The notes under the pieces are model-generated. The model made no database searches. It saw only the letters and a program-made list of their open reading frames with translations, and was not told the origin of the DNA. Of a stretch of DNA of 64,000 bases, positions 43,994-50,920 are shown piece after piece (the stretch's first letter is position 1; each line of letters begins with the position of its first letter). Position numbers and translations under genes: made by a program. Source of the DNA: Chloroflexota bacterium (GTDB taxonomy: Bacteria; Chloroflexota; Dehalococcoidia; Tepidiformales; Tepidiformaceae); contig JAPPBY010000002.1 in the NCBI GenBank assembly GCA_026702615.1, forward strand, positions 35,427-99,426, given 5' to 3'.

Positions 43994-44839
43994 ATGACGA
44001 GTGCGTTCGGTGTCCGGGATATTTTCGTCGAAGCGAATGGGCTGCGGCAGCACCTCATCGCGCGAGGTTCGGCGAACGCGCCAAGCGTGGTGCTGCTGCA
44101 CAACCTCGTAGGGCAGGCGCGGATGTTCGACCGCGCCGCTACGGAGCTGGCGGACCGCTTCCAGGTGTTCGCGCTGGACTTCCGGGGCCGGGGGGAATCG
44201 GCCTGGGGACCTCACGATGAATACACGCAAAGCGTCTACGTATCGGACGTCGAGGCGGTGCGGGAAGCGCTGGGGATACAACGCCTGGCGATCGTGGGGA
44301 CGGCCATGGGTGGCGGGGTCGCGATGGCCTACGCGGCGCACCACCCGGAGCGCGTGACGGCGCTCGTGATGAACGACATCGGGCCGGACGTGGATGGCGG
44401 CGGCATCAGCCGCATCAGCGATCGGACGGATTCGACGCCGACGGCCTTTCCCGATCTGAAGGCGGTGGTGAACTACTACAAAGAGCACTTCCCCGCGGCC
44501 GCGAGGCTCTCGAACCAGCGGGTCGAGGACTACGCGCGCTGGAACGTGCGGCTGAGCGACAACGGTCTGTACGTCTGGAAGATGGACCCGGCGGCGCGTC
44601 ACGTGGGGATGGGCGTGCCGGAGCAGGACGAGCTCTGGCGGCAGTACCGCTCGATCAAGTGCCCCATCCTCGTGCTGCGGGGAGAGCACAGCGACATCCT
44701 CAGCAAGGAGACGGCGGCGAAGATGGGTCGCGAGCACCCGGACGCGCAGGTGGTCGAGGTCACGGGGGCGGCGCATCCACCGCTCCTCACGGAACCCGAC
44801 GCGATGTCGGCGCTGAACCAGTTCCTGCCGGCGGAGTAG
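43994..44839 (+). CDS. Alpha/beta hydrolase-fold protein lacking the catalytic serine
   Basis: A 281-residue protein plainly in the alpha/beta hydrolase superfamily (FALDFRGRGESAWG, VLRGEHSDIL, GAAHPPLLTEPDAM). The nucleophile elbow, normally GxSxGG, reads VGTAMGGG with Ala104 where the Ser should be. The codon is GCC, one base from TCC. The oxyanion strand is also odd, LLHN in place of LLHG. It is therefore either a non-catalytic member, such as a binding or scaffold protein, or one that uses different chemistry. A GGGGTGAG ribosome-binding site precedes the ATG. The trp operon promoter begins 12 bases after its stop. Confidence 0.8.
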   Translation: MTSAFGVRDIFVEANGLRQHLIARGSANAPSVVLLHNLVGQARMFDRAATELADRFQVFALDFRGRGESAWGPHDEYTQSVYVSDVEAVREALGIQRLAIVGTAMGGGVAMAYAAHHPERVTALVMNDIGPDVDGGGISRISDRTDSTPTAFPDLKAVVNYYKEHFPAAARLSNQRVEDYARWNVRLSDNGLYVWKMDPAARHVGMGVPEQDELWRQYRSIKCPILVLRGEHSDILSKETAAKMGREHPDAQVVEVTGAAHPPLLTEPDAMSALNQFLPAE

Positions 44840-44851
44840 GCGTTCCGCGTA

Positions 44852-44880
44852 TTGACCGGTCGGGCCCGCGCACCTAGGCT
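44852..44880 (+). promoter_or_regulatory. Promoter of the T-box / trp operon
   Basis: TTGACC at 44852-44857, a 17-base spacer and TAGGCT at 44875-44880. Transcription should start near 44887, just before Stem I of the T-box. The -10 is the same hexamer as for ino1 (24996) and the methyltransferase gene (20062). Confidence 0.7.
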
Positions 44881-44883
44881 CGA

Positions 44884-45178
44884 ACGACAACTGAATCGAA
44901 GAAGCGTCGATCGGGAGGAGTACCCGCTCAGGCGGCCTTGCAGCGAATCGGGGACAGTGAGAGCCCGGCAGGTACGAGAGCGGCGAATGGACCCGGGAGC
45001 TCCCTCGCTGAAGCCGGAAACGGTGGGTAGGCCGGGGCGGGATGGGCCCCGTTAGCGGCCCCGGGCGCTCCGTCCGGAAACGGAGGCGCGCCCGCTGAGC
45101 GCTCCGGCCCCAATTGGGGCCGGGGAACGAAGGTGGCACCGCGGGAACTCCCGTCCTTTAGGACCGGGGGTTTTTTTT
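44884..45178 (+). promoter_or_regulatory. T-box riboswitch, tryptophan specificity (UGG specifier)
   Basis: A leader of nearly 300 bases that tests whether tRNA-Trp is charged. Stem I has the kink-turn motif GGAGGAGTACCC (near 44914), the distal-loop consensus GGGGACAGTGAGAGCCCGG (44950-44968) and a specifier loop GAATGGACC with TGG at 44988-44990. A 20-base perfect palindrome at 45104-45123 (stem CCGGCCCC, loop AATT) is Stem III. The conserved T-box sequence GAACGAAGGTGGCACCGCGG lies at 45125-45144. Uncharged tRNA-Trp would pair its CCA end there and favour antitermination. The next gene starts 112 bases after the terminator. The cognate synthetase and all trp genes follow. Confidence 0.95.
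45148..45178 (+). terminator. T-box intrinsic terminator
   Basis: An inverted repeat around GTCC-TTTA-GGAC extended by CCC/GGG with one bulge, followed by eight T residues (45171-45178). Its 5' arm continues from the T-box antiterminator sequence, so the two structures exclude each other. It is the only standard intrinsic terminator seen in the window. Confidence 0.9.
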
Positions 45179-45261
45179 CTGGAATCGGCCCGCACCGTGC
45201 CAAGCGGTACCAACAGCGCCGCGAGGGGCGGAGGCAGCGGCTCCAGGGAGGGAGCAAGAAC

Positions 45262-45294
45262 ATGCGAACACGGGACCAGGGAGGTCGGAAATGA
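45262..45294 (+). CDS. Possible 10-codon leader peptide before the CADD-like gene
   Basis: An ATG preceded by GGGAGG at 8 bases begins a 10-residue peptide, MRTRDQGGRK, whose TGA (45292-45294) overlaps the next gene's ATG (45291) as ATGA. It holds no Trp codon. It may only serve translational coupling, or may be chance. Confidence 0.3.
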   Translation: MRTRDQGGRK

Positions 45295-45962
45295 CGATGA
45301 CGGAATCAGGGACGGCGCTGGAAGCGCGCCTGCGAGAGGCGATCGCGGAGCGGTCGCTGCTGCAGCACCCGTTCTACCAGGCCTGGAGCGCAGGAACGCT
45401 TGAGGTCGAGCGGCTGCAGGACTACGCGCGGCAGTACTACCACTTCGAGCGGGCGTTTCCGCGCTTCCTGAGCGCGATCCACGCGCGCACGGAGTCGCCG
45501 GCGATCCGGCAGCTGCTACTGAACAACCTCTGGGACGAGGAGCACGGCGAGCGGAACCATCCCGCCCTCTGGCTGGAGTTCGCGGCGGCGCTGGGCGTCT
45601 CGGGCGAGGAAGTCAAGGAGTCGACGCCGCATCCCGAGACGACGGCGCTCATCGAGCACTTCGGGGAAATGGCGCAGAAGGCGCCGGTGGCGGAAGCGCT
45701 GGCGACGCTGTTCGCCTACGAGTCGCAGGTGCCAGCGATTGCGTGGGAGAAGATCAAGGGGCTGACGGAGCACTACGACCTGCTCCCGGACCAGTTCGAG
45801 TTCTTCTCGGTGCACCTGGTCTCGGACGTGGCGCACTCGGGCGGGGAGATGTCCGCAATCGAGGAGCTGTGCGAGGACGGCGACGCCGTGGTCGCGGCAG
45901 CGGAGCGCGCGAGCGAGCGGCTGCTGGGGTTCCTGGACGGCTGCTACGGAGCGGCGGCCTAG
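45291..45962 (+). CDS. CADD-family protein (TenA/PqqC-like fold; p-aminobenzoate synthase candidate)
   Basis: A 223-residue heme-oxygenase-fold protein closely resembling Chlamydia CADD (fol_rel_CADD, TIGR04305). The metal ligands are all there: E83 and H90 in WDEEHGERNH, E144 in AYESQVPAI, then H175, D179 and H182 in VHLVSDVAH. Also kept are the Lys of EKIKGL (K154) and the tyrosines matching CADD Tyr27 (Y29, in HPFYQAW) and Tyr43 (Y45). CADD is reported to be a self-consuming enzyme that turns its own tyrosine into p-aminobenzoate for folate. TenA or PqqC activity is less likely from these residues. The start has GGGAGG 6 bases upstream. It is the first gene after the Trp T-box, 25 bases before trpS. 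Confidence 0.85.
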   Translation: MTMTESGTALEARLREAIAERSLLQHPFYQAWSAGTLEVERLQDYARQYYHFERAFPRFLSAIHARTESPAIRQLLLNNLWDEEHGERNHPALWLEFAAALGVSGEEVKESTPHPETTALIEHFGEMAQKAPVAEALATLFAYESQVPAIAWEKIKGLTEHYDLLPDQFEFFSVHLVSDVAHSGGEMSAIEELCEDGDAVVAAAERASERLLGFLDGCYGAAA

Positions 45963-45987
45963 GGCCGGCCGCCGAGGGAGGATCCTG

Positions 45988-47004
45988 ATGAGCGAGCGAA
46001 AGCGCATCCTGACCGGCATCCGGCCGACCGGGTCGCTGCACCTGGGCCACTACGCCGGGGCGCTCGAGAACTGGATCCGCCTGCAGCGGGAGTACGACTG
46101 CCACTTCCTGATCGCGGACTACCAGGTCTCGGACTACGCGGACGACTTCGAGCGTGTGCGCGAGTCCGTCTGGGAGGTGGCGCTGGACTGGCTCGCCGTG
46201 GGACTGGACCCGGCGGAGAGCTGCTTCGTCATCGAGAGCCTTGTCCCGGAACACGCGGAGTTGACGACCTGGCTGAGCTGGTACCTGCCGCTGGGGATGC
46301 TGCAGCGCAACCCGACGCTGAAGGCGGAGATGGATGACTTCGGGAAGAAGTCGGTGCCGGTGGCGTTCTTCACCTACCCGGTGATGCAGGTCGCGAACAT
46401 CCTCATGCCGCGGGCGCACCTGGTGCCAGTCGGCGAGGACCAGCTGCCGCATATCGAGATGACGCGGGAGCTGGCGCGGCGCTTCAACCGGCAGTTCCAC
46501 GAGGTGTTTCCCGAGCCCGAGGGGCTGGTGGGACGCGTTCCGCGGCTGGTGGGGCTCGACGGGCAGTCGAAGATGAGCAAGTCGCTGGGCAACACCATCG
46601 AGCTCAAGGACGACGCGGACACCGTGGCGAAAAAGGTGCGGAGCATGTTCACCGACCCGACGCGGCTTCGCGCGACCGACCCCGGGCACGTCGAGGGAAA
46701 TCCCGTGTTCATGTACCACGACGCGTTCAACCCGGACGTGGACGAAGTGGACGACCTGAAGGAGCGCTACGTAGCCGGCAAGGTCGGCGACGTCGAGGTG
46801 AAGCAGAAGCTGACAGTCGCGGTGAACAACCTGCTCGACCCGTTCCGGGAGCGGCGTGCGTACTACGAGGCGCACCTGGACGAGGTTCGCGACGCGCTCG
46901 AATCGGGGACGGCGCGGGCGCGGGCGACGGCGCAGGAGACGATGGCGCTGGTACGCGACGCCATGGCGATCAACTACCTGAACGGTCCTCCGCAGGAGAG
47001 CTGA
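45988..47004 (+). CDS. trpS: Tryptophanyl-tRNA synthetase
   Basis: Class I aminoacyl-tRNA synthetase of 338 residues that charges tRNA-Trp. The HIGH-type motif is in GIRPTGSLHLGHYAGAL and the KMSKS motif in DGQSKMSKSLGNTIEL. Other conserved blocks are FLIADYQVSDY and VGEDQLPHIEMTRELARRF. A GGGAGGATCCTG ribosome-binding site is before the ATG. Control by a Trp T-box gives feedback from its own substrate, as for many synthetase genes. Having it inside the trp operon is uncommon. Confidence 0.97.
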   Translation: MSERKRILTGIRPTGSLHLGHYAGALENWIRLQREYDCHFLIADYQVSDYADDFERVRESVWEVALDWLAVGLDPAESCFVIESLVPEHAELTTWLSWYLPLGMLQRNPTLKAEMDDFGKKSVPVAFFTYPVMQVANILMPRAHLVPVGEDQLPHIEMTRELARRFNRQFHEVFPEPEGLVGRVPRLVGLDGQSKMSKSLGNTIELKDDADTVAKKVRSMFTDPTRLRATDPGHVEGNPVFMYHDAFNPDVDEVDDLKERYVAGKVGDVEVKQKLTVAVNNLLDPFRERRAYYEAHLDEVRDALESGTARARATAQETMALVRDAMAINYLNGPPQES

Positions 47005-47006
47005 TC

Positions 47007-48488
47007 GTGCTGCACCCGACGCTCGACGAGGTGAAGGCGCTCGCAGCGGCGGGCGGGGGAAACCTGGCGCCGGTCTACCGCGAGGTGGCGGCGGACCTGG
47101 AGACCCCCGTCTCGGCGTACCTGAAGGTGCGCGAGGGTCGGTACTCGTTCCTGCTCGAATCGGTTGAGGGGGGCGAGCGGCTGGCGCGCTACTCGTTCAT
47201 CGGCGCGAACCCGTACCAGGTGATCCGCACGGGTCCGGGGGAGGCGTACGAGGGCGACCCGCTGAAGCCGCTCGAGGAGGCGCTCGCGGGCCTGAAAGCG
47301 GTGGAGATGCCGGGGCTGCCGCGGCTGACGGGCGGGGCGGTCGGCTACGTGAGCTACGAGGCGATCCGCCACTTCGAGCCGCGGGTGCCGGCGAACGAGG
47401 ACGACCCCGTCGGCATTCCCGAGGCGATGTTTTTGCTGTGCGACTCGATGGTGGTGTTCGACCACGTGCGCCACACGATCCGGGCGGTCGCGCACTGCCG
47501 GCTCGACGGCGACGTGGAGGCGTCCTACGAGGAGGCGTCGGCGAAAATCGACGGCATTCTGGGACGGTTGAGCCAGCCGCTGGCGCTCCCCGTGGAGGAG
47601 GTGGCAGAGGTCGCGCGCGTAAGCGCCCAGGGGGTCTCGAACGTCGGGAGGGAGGGGTACGAATTGATGGTCGAGCGCATCCGCGAGGACGTGGTCGGCG
47701 GGGAGATCATCCAGGCGGTGCCTTCGCAGCGGATCCGGCGCCCGACCTCGGTCCACCCGTTCACGATCTACCGGCAGCTGCGCACGGTGAATCCGTCGCC
47801 GTACATGTTCTATCTCGACCTGGACGACTTCCAGATCGTGGGGGCTTCGCCGGAGATGCTGGTGCGGGTGGAGGACGGGGTGGTGACGACGCACCCGATC
47901 GCGGGGACGCGTCCGCGCGGGGCGACTCCCGAGGAGGACGACGCGCTCGCCGAGGAATTGCTGGGGGACGAGAAGGAGCGGGCGGAGCACATCATGCTGG
48001 TGGACCTGGGGCGGAACGACGTGGGACGGGTGGCGGAGCCGGGCACGGTGCGGGTGGACCAGTTCATGGAGATCGAGCGGTACTCGCACGTGATGCACAT
48101 CGTGTCGCGCGTGTCGGGGCAGCTGCGCGAGGACCGCACGCCGTACGACGCGTTCCGCTCGGTGTTCCCGGCGGGCACGGTCTCGGGGGCGCCCAAGGTG
48201 CGGGCGATGGAGATCATCGCGGAGCTGGAGCAGGAGCGGCGGGGCATCTACGCGGGGGCGGTCGGGTACGCGAGCTTCGCGGGGAGCCTCGACACCTGTA
48301 TCGCCATCCGCACGATGGTGGTGAAGGACGGCAACGCCTACCTGCAGGCGGGCGGGGGCATCGTGTACGACTCGGAGCCGCCGACGGAGTACCAGGAGAG
48401 CGTGAACAAGATGCTGGCGCTGGAGCGGGCCATCGACCAGGCAGAGCTGGCCGCTGCACAGCAGGCGCCCCAGCGGGTGCGGGCCTAG
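47007..48488 (+). CDS. trpE: Anthranilate synthase component I
   Basis: Converts chorismate with ammonia (from TrpG) to anthranilate. The 493 residues include the tryptophan-feedback element LLESVEGGERLARYSF near residues 48-63 and the chorismate-site blocks HPIAGTRPRGATPEEDD, LVDLGRNDVGRV and PAGTVSGAPKVRAMEI. The GTG starts 2 bases after the trpS stop. The feedback motif makes this a true TrpE more than a PabB. trpG is separated from it by three other genes. Confidence 0.96.
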   Translation: MLHPTLDEVKALAAAGGGNLAPVYREVAADLETPVSAYLKVREGRYSFLLESVEGGERLARYSFIGANPYQVIRTGPGEAYEGDPLKPLEEALAGLKAVEMPGLPRLTGGAVGYVSYEAIRHFEPRVPANEDDPVGIPEAMFLLCDSMVVFDHVRHTIRAVAHCRLDGDVEASYEEASAKIDGILGRLSQPLALPVEEVAEVARVSAQGVSNVGREGYELMVERIREDVVGGEIIQAVPSQRIRRPTSVHPFTIYRQLRTVNPSPYMFYLDLDDFQIVGASPEMLVRVEDGVVTTHPIAGTRPRGATPEEDDALAEELLGDEKERAEHIMLVDLGRNDVGRVAEPGTVRVDQFMEIERYSHVMHIVSRVSGQLREDRTPYDAFRSVFPAGTVSGAPKVRAMEIIAELEQERRGIYAGAVGYASFAGSLDTCIAIRTMVVKDGNAYLQAGGGIVYDSEPPTEYQESVNKMLALERAIDQAELAAAQQAPQRVRA

Positions 48489-48490
48489 CG

Positions 48491-49351
48491 ATGGCGCAGC
48501 GCATCCACCTGGCGGCGGTCCTCGAGCGGGAAGGGAAACTCCTCCTGCTCCGCGGGCCGGGCGAAACGGGATGGAGCCTGCCCGGCGGCGATTTGCTGCC
48601 CGAGCACGACGACGTGGACGTGGGGATGGCGGCGATCCTCGGCGGGATGGGGGTCACGGTGGAGGGGATCGAAGAGGCGTTCTACGAGACGCTGTTCATC
48701 CCGACGGCCGAGGGGCACATGGTCTACAACGTGTTCGCGACGAGCGCGTGGGAAGGCGAGCCGGCGGTGGCGGACGGGGTCGAGCAGCTGTGGGCAGAGG
48801 CGGGGGCGCTGGGGGACCTGCCAATGGATGAGCACGTACGGGCGGGGGTGCTGGCGGCGTTCGGCCTGGCCGAGCCCCGCGACGACAGCGCGGCAATCCT
48901 GGAAGCGCTTCAGCGGGAGATGGGGGTCGAGGCCGACGAGGCGGACGGCGGGTTCGCATCGCGACGGGAGGCGGGGCGGGACGTGCTGCGCACGCTCTCG
49001 GGCGGGGGCGATCCGGACGCGCGCCATGCGGGGCTTCGGGCGAACTCGCCGGAGCTGGCCGACGACGTGGTCGACTTCGCGCTGGGGGAGGTGTGGGGCA
49101 CTGACCGGCTGGACCGGCGCACGCGCAGCCTCGAGGTGGTGGCGATGCTGGCGGCGCTCACGGGGAGGCCGAACCAGCTGAGGTCGCACATCAACGGGGC
49201 GCTCAACCACGGAGCAACGCCGGACGAGGTAGTCGAGACGCTGCGGATGGTAGCGGTCTACGCGGGCTTCCCGGCGGCGCTCACGGCGTGGCCGGTGATG
49301 GAGGAAGTCTTCGCGGAGCGGGGCGTTCCGCGACCGGAGCGGCCGTCATGA
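48491..49351 (+). CDS. Degenerate Nudix domain fused to a carboxymuconolactone decarboxylase domain
   Basis: A 286-residue fusion. Residues 1-125 have the Nudix fold pattern (KLLLLRGPGETGWSLPGGDL), with the first part of the Nudix box, GGDLLPE (32-38). The catalytic REUXEE segment that should follow is MAAILGG, so the metal-binding glutamates are missing and hydrolysis is unlikely. Residues 170-280 match the gamma-carboxymuconolactone decarboxylase family (RSLEVVAMLAALTGRP, RSHINGALNHGATPDEVVET, AVYAGFPAALTAW) without the CxxC of AhpD. It lies between trpE and trpG, and the next gene overlaps it (ATGA). The role is unknown. A ligand-sensing or ring-cleavage side function is possible. Confidence 0.78.
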   Translation: MAQRIHLAAVLEREGKLLLLRGPGETGWSLPGGDLLPEHDDVDVGMAAILGGMGVTVEGIEEAFYETLFIPTAEGHMVYNVFATSAWEGEPAVADGVEQLWAEAGALGDLPMDEHVRAGVLAAFGLAEPRDDSAAILEALQREMGVEADEADGGFASRREAGRDVLRTLSGGGDPDARHAGLRANSPELADDVVDFALGEVWGTDRLDRRTRSLEVVAMLAALTGRPNQLRSHINGALNHGATPDEVVETLRMVAVYAGFPAALTAWPVMEEVFAERGVPRPERPS

Positions 49352-50007
49352 AGGCGGTGTTCTGGGACCTCGACGACACGGTGCTGAACACACTTCCCGG
49401 GCGGATGGACGCGCTCGCGGGGACCTACGAGGACTGCCTCGGCATCCGGCCGGCGGACCCCGAGGCGCTCTGGCGAGAGCACAACGGCCGGACGCTCGAA
49501 CAGATGGCGAGGAACCTGCTGGGCGACGACTGGCTGCGCTTCGCGGAACGCTACCGCGAGCGGTACTACGCCATCGACTTCGTCCTGGAGCCGTTCCCGG
49601 GGGTCGTCGACACGCTCGACGCGCTGCGGTCGGATGGGCTTGAGCTGGCGGTCGTGACCTCGAAGATCTCGTGGGGGGCGACGGGCGAGCTGACGAAGAC
49701 GGGACTGCTGGACCGCTTCGCCACGGTCGTCGGGCACGACGACTGCGAAGCGCACAAGCCGGAGCCCGACCCACTGTTCGTGGCGATGGAGCGGATGTGC
49801 CTCGACGAGCCGGGCGAGATTGCGTACGTCGGGGACACGCCCGCGGACGTGAAGGCGGGGCGGGCGGCGGGCTGTCACGCCATCGGAGCGGCGTGGGGAT
49901 CGCTGGACGCGGAGCGGGTACGGGCGGAGGGCCCGGACCTGCTGGCGGAGCACCCCTCGGAGGTGTTGGCGTACGTGCGCCGCGTGGCCGCCGGAGCGAC
50001 CACATGA
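49348..50007 (+). CDS. HAD-superfamily phosphatase
   Basis: A 219-residue phosphoglycolate phosphatase-like HAD hydrolase. The nucleophile motif is FWDLDDTVLNT, motif II is VVTSKIS, motif III Lys is in HDDCEAHKPEPDPL and motif IV is YVGDTPADVKAG, all complete. The helical cap domain lies between motifs I and II. Its substrate in the trp operon is unclear. Removing a phosphorylated by-product of the pathway, for example from phosphoribosyl intermediates, is one idea, and this is inference. It overlaps its neighbours by four bases on each side. Confidence 0.85.
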   Translation: MKAVFWDLDDTVLNTLPGRMDALAGTYEDCLGIRPADPEALWREHNGRTLEQMARNLLGDDWLRFAERYRERYYAIDFVLEPFPGVVDTLDALRSDGLELAVVTSKISWGATGELTKTGLLDRFATVVGHDDCEAHKPEPDPLFVAMERMCLDEPGEIAYVGDTPADVKAGRAAGCHAIGAAWGSLDAERVRAEGPDLLAEHPSEVLAYVRRVAAGATT

Positions 50008-50336
50008 CGGGCGCGGCGCTGGCGAAGGAGGTCACGCATGTGGCGGCGCGGTTCTACCGGGCGAACACGCTCGACCTGGCGCTCGTGCCGCTCCTGGAGG
50101 AGACGGCTCGATACGCGCGCGGGGCCGGCGACGGCTACTTCCTCGTCGTGCTGCTGGGAGAGCCGGGAACGGCGTATCCCCTCGACCTGACCTCTTCCAG
50201 CGCCCTCGACACGGAGTACCTCGCGGAGAAGTTCCACCTGGACCGTCGGGGGTACGGGTACACGCCCGAGGAGCTGGCGGTAGCGTTGCGGGAAGTGGCG
50301 GAGGACCTGGCGGCAGAGGGAGGGCTGGACCGATGA
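50004..50336 (+). CDS. Small unknown protein in trp operon
   Basis: A 110-residue soluble protein of mixed helix and strand with no recognised family. It has a helical start (LAKEVTHVAARFYRANTLDL), a hydrophobic strand (GYFLVVLLGEPGTAYPLDL) and a charged helical end. It overlaps both the HAD gene and trpG by four bases, so it is firmly part of the operon. Nothing in it suggests a catalytic site. Confidence 0.7.
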   Translation: MTGAALAKEVTHVAARFYRANTLDLALVPLLEETARYARGAGDGYFLVVLLGEPGTAYPLDLTSSSALDTEYLAEKFHLDRRGYGYTPEELAVALREVAEDLAAEGGLDR

Positions 50337-50920
50337 CGACGCTCCTGATCGATAACTACGACAGCTTCACCTACAACCTCCACCAGTACCTCTCCGAGCT
50401 GGGCGCGGACATTGTGGTGCACCGGAACGACCAGGTGACCGTCGACGAGTGCGAGGCGCTGGCGCCGGATCGGGTCGTCATTTCGCCGGGGCCGGGGAGG
50501 CCGGCGGGGGCGGGGGTGTCGACCGAGATCGTGCGGCGCTTCGCGGGGAGGACGCCGGTGCTGGGGGTGTGCCTCGGGCACCAGTGCATCTGCGAGGCGT
50601 TCGACGGGGAGATCGTAGGAGCGGGGGAGATCAAGCACGGGAAGACATCGTCGATCAGCCACGACGGGCGGGGTGTGTTCGCGGGACTGCCGGAGCCGTT
50701 CACTGCGGTGCGCTACCACTCGCTGGCGGCGAATCCCGCCGAGCTGCCCGACTCACTGGAGGTCACGGCCCGTTCGGAGAGCGGCATCATCATGGGGGTG
50801 CGGCACGAGCGGTTCACGGTCGAGGGGGTGCAGTTCCACCCGGAGTCGATCGCCACGGAGCACGGGAAGGCGCTGCTGCAGAACTTCCTGAACCTGCAGG
50901 GAGGGACGTGGGTGCGATGA
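50333..50920 (+). CDS. trpG: Anthranilate synthase component II (glutamine amidotransferase)
   Basis: A 195-residue class I glutamine amidotransferase that supplies ammonia to TrpE. The oxyanion region ISPGPGRPAGAG, the catalytic Cys in GVCLGHQCI and the His-Glu pair in GVQFHPESIAT are intact. In bacteria that have a single such subunit, it can also serve PabB. No pabB is seen in the window. Overlaps the preceding gene and trpD by four bases. Confidence 0.96.
   Translation: MTTLLIDNYDSFTYNLHQYLSELGADIVVHRNDQVTVDECEALAPDRVVISPGPGRPAGAGVSTEIVRRFAGRTPVLGVCLGHQCICEAFDGEIVGAGEIKHGKTSSISHDGRGVFAGLPEPFTAVRYHSLAANPAELPDSLEVTARSESGIIMGVRHERFTVEGVQFHPESIATEHGKALLQNFLNLQGGTWVR

Noticed and set aside
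45171..45178. Run of eight T's as a simple low-complexity tract
   Set aside because: It is the tail of the T-box terminator hairpin.
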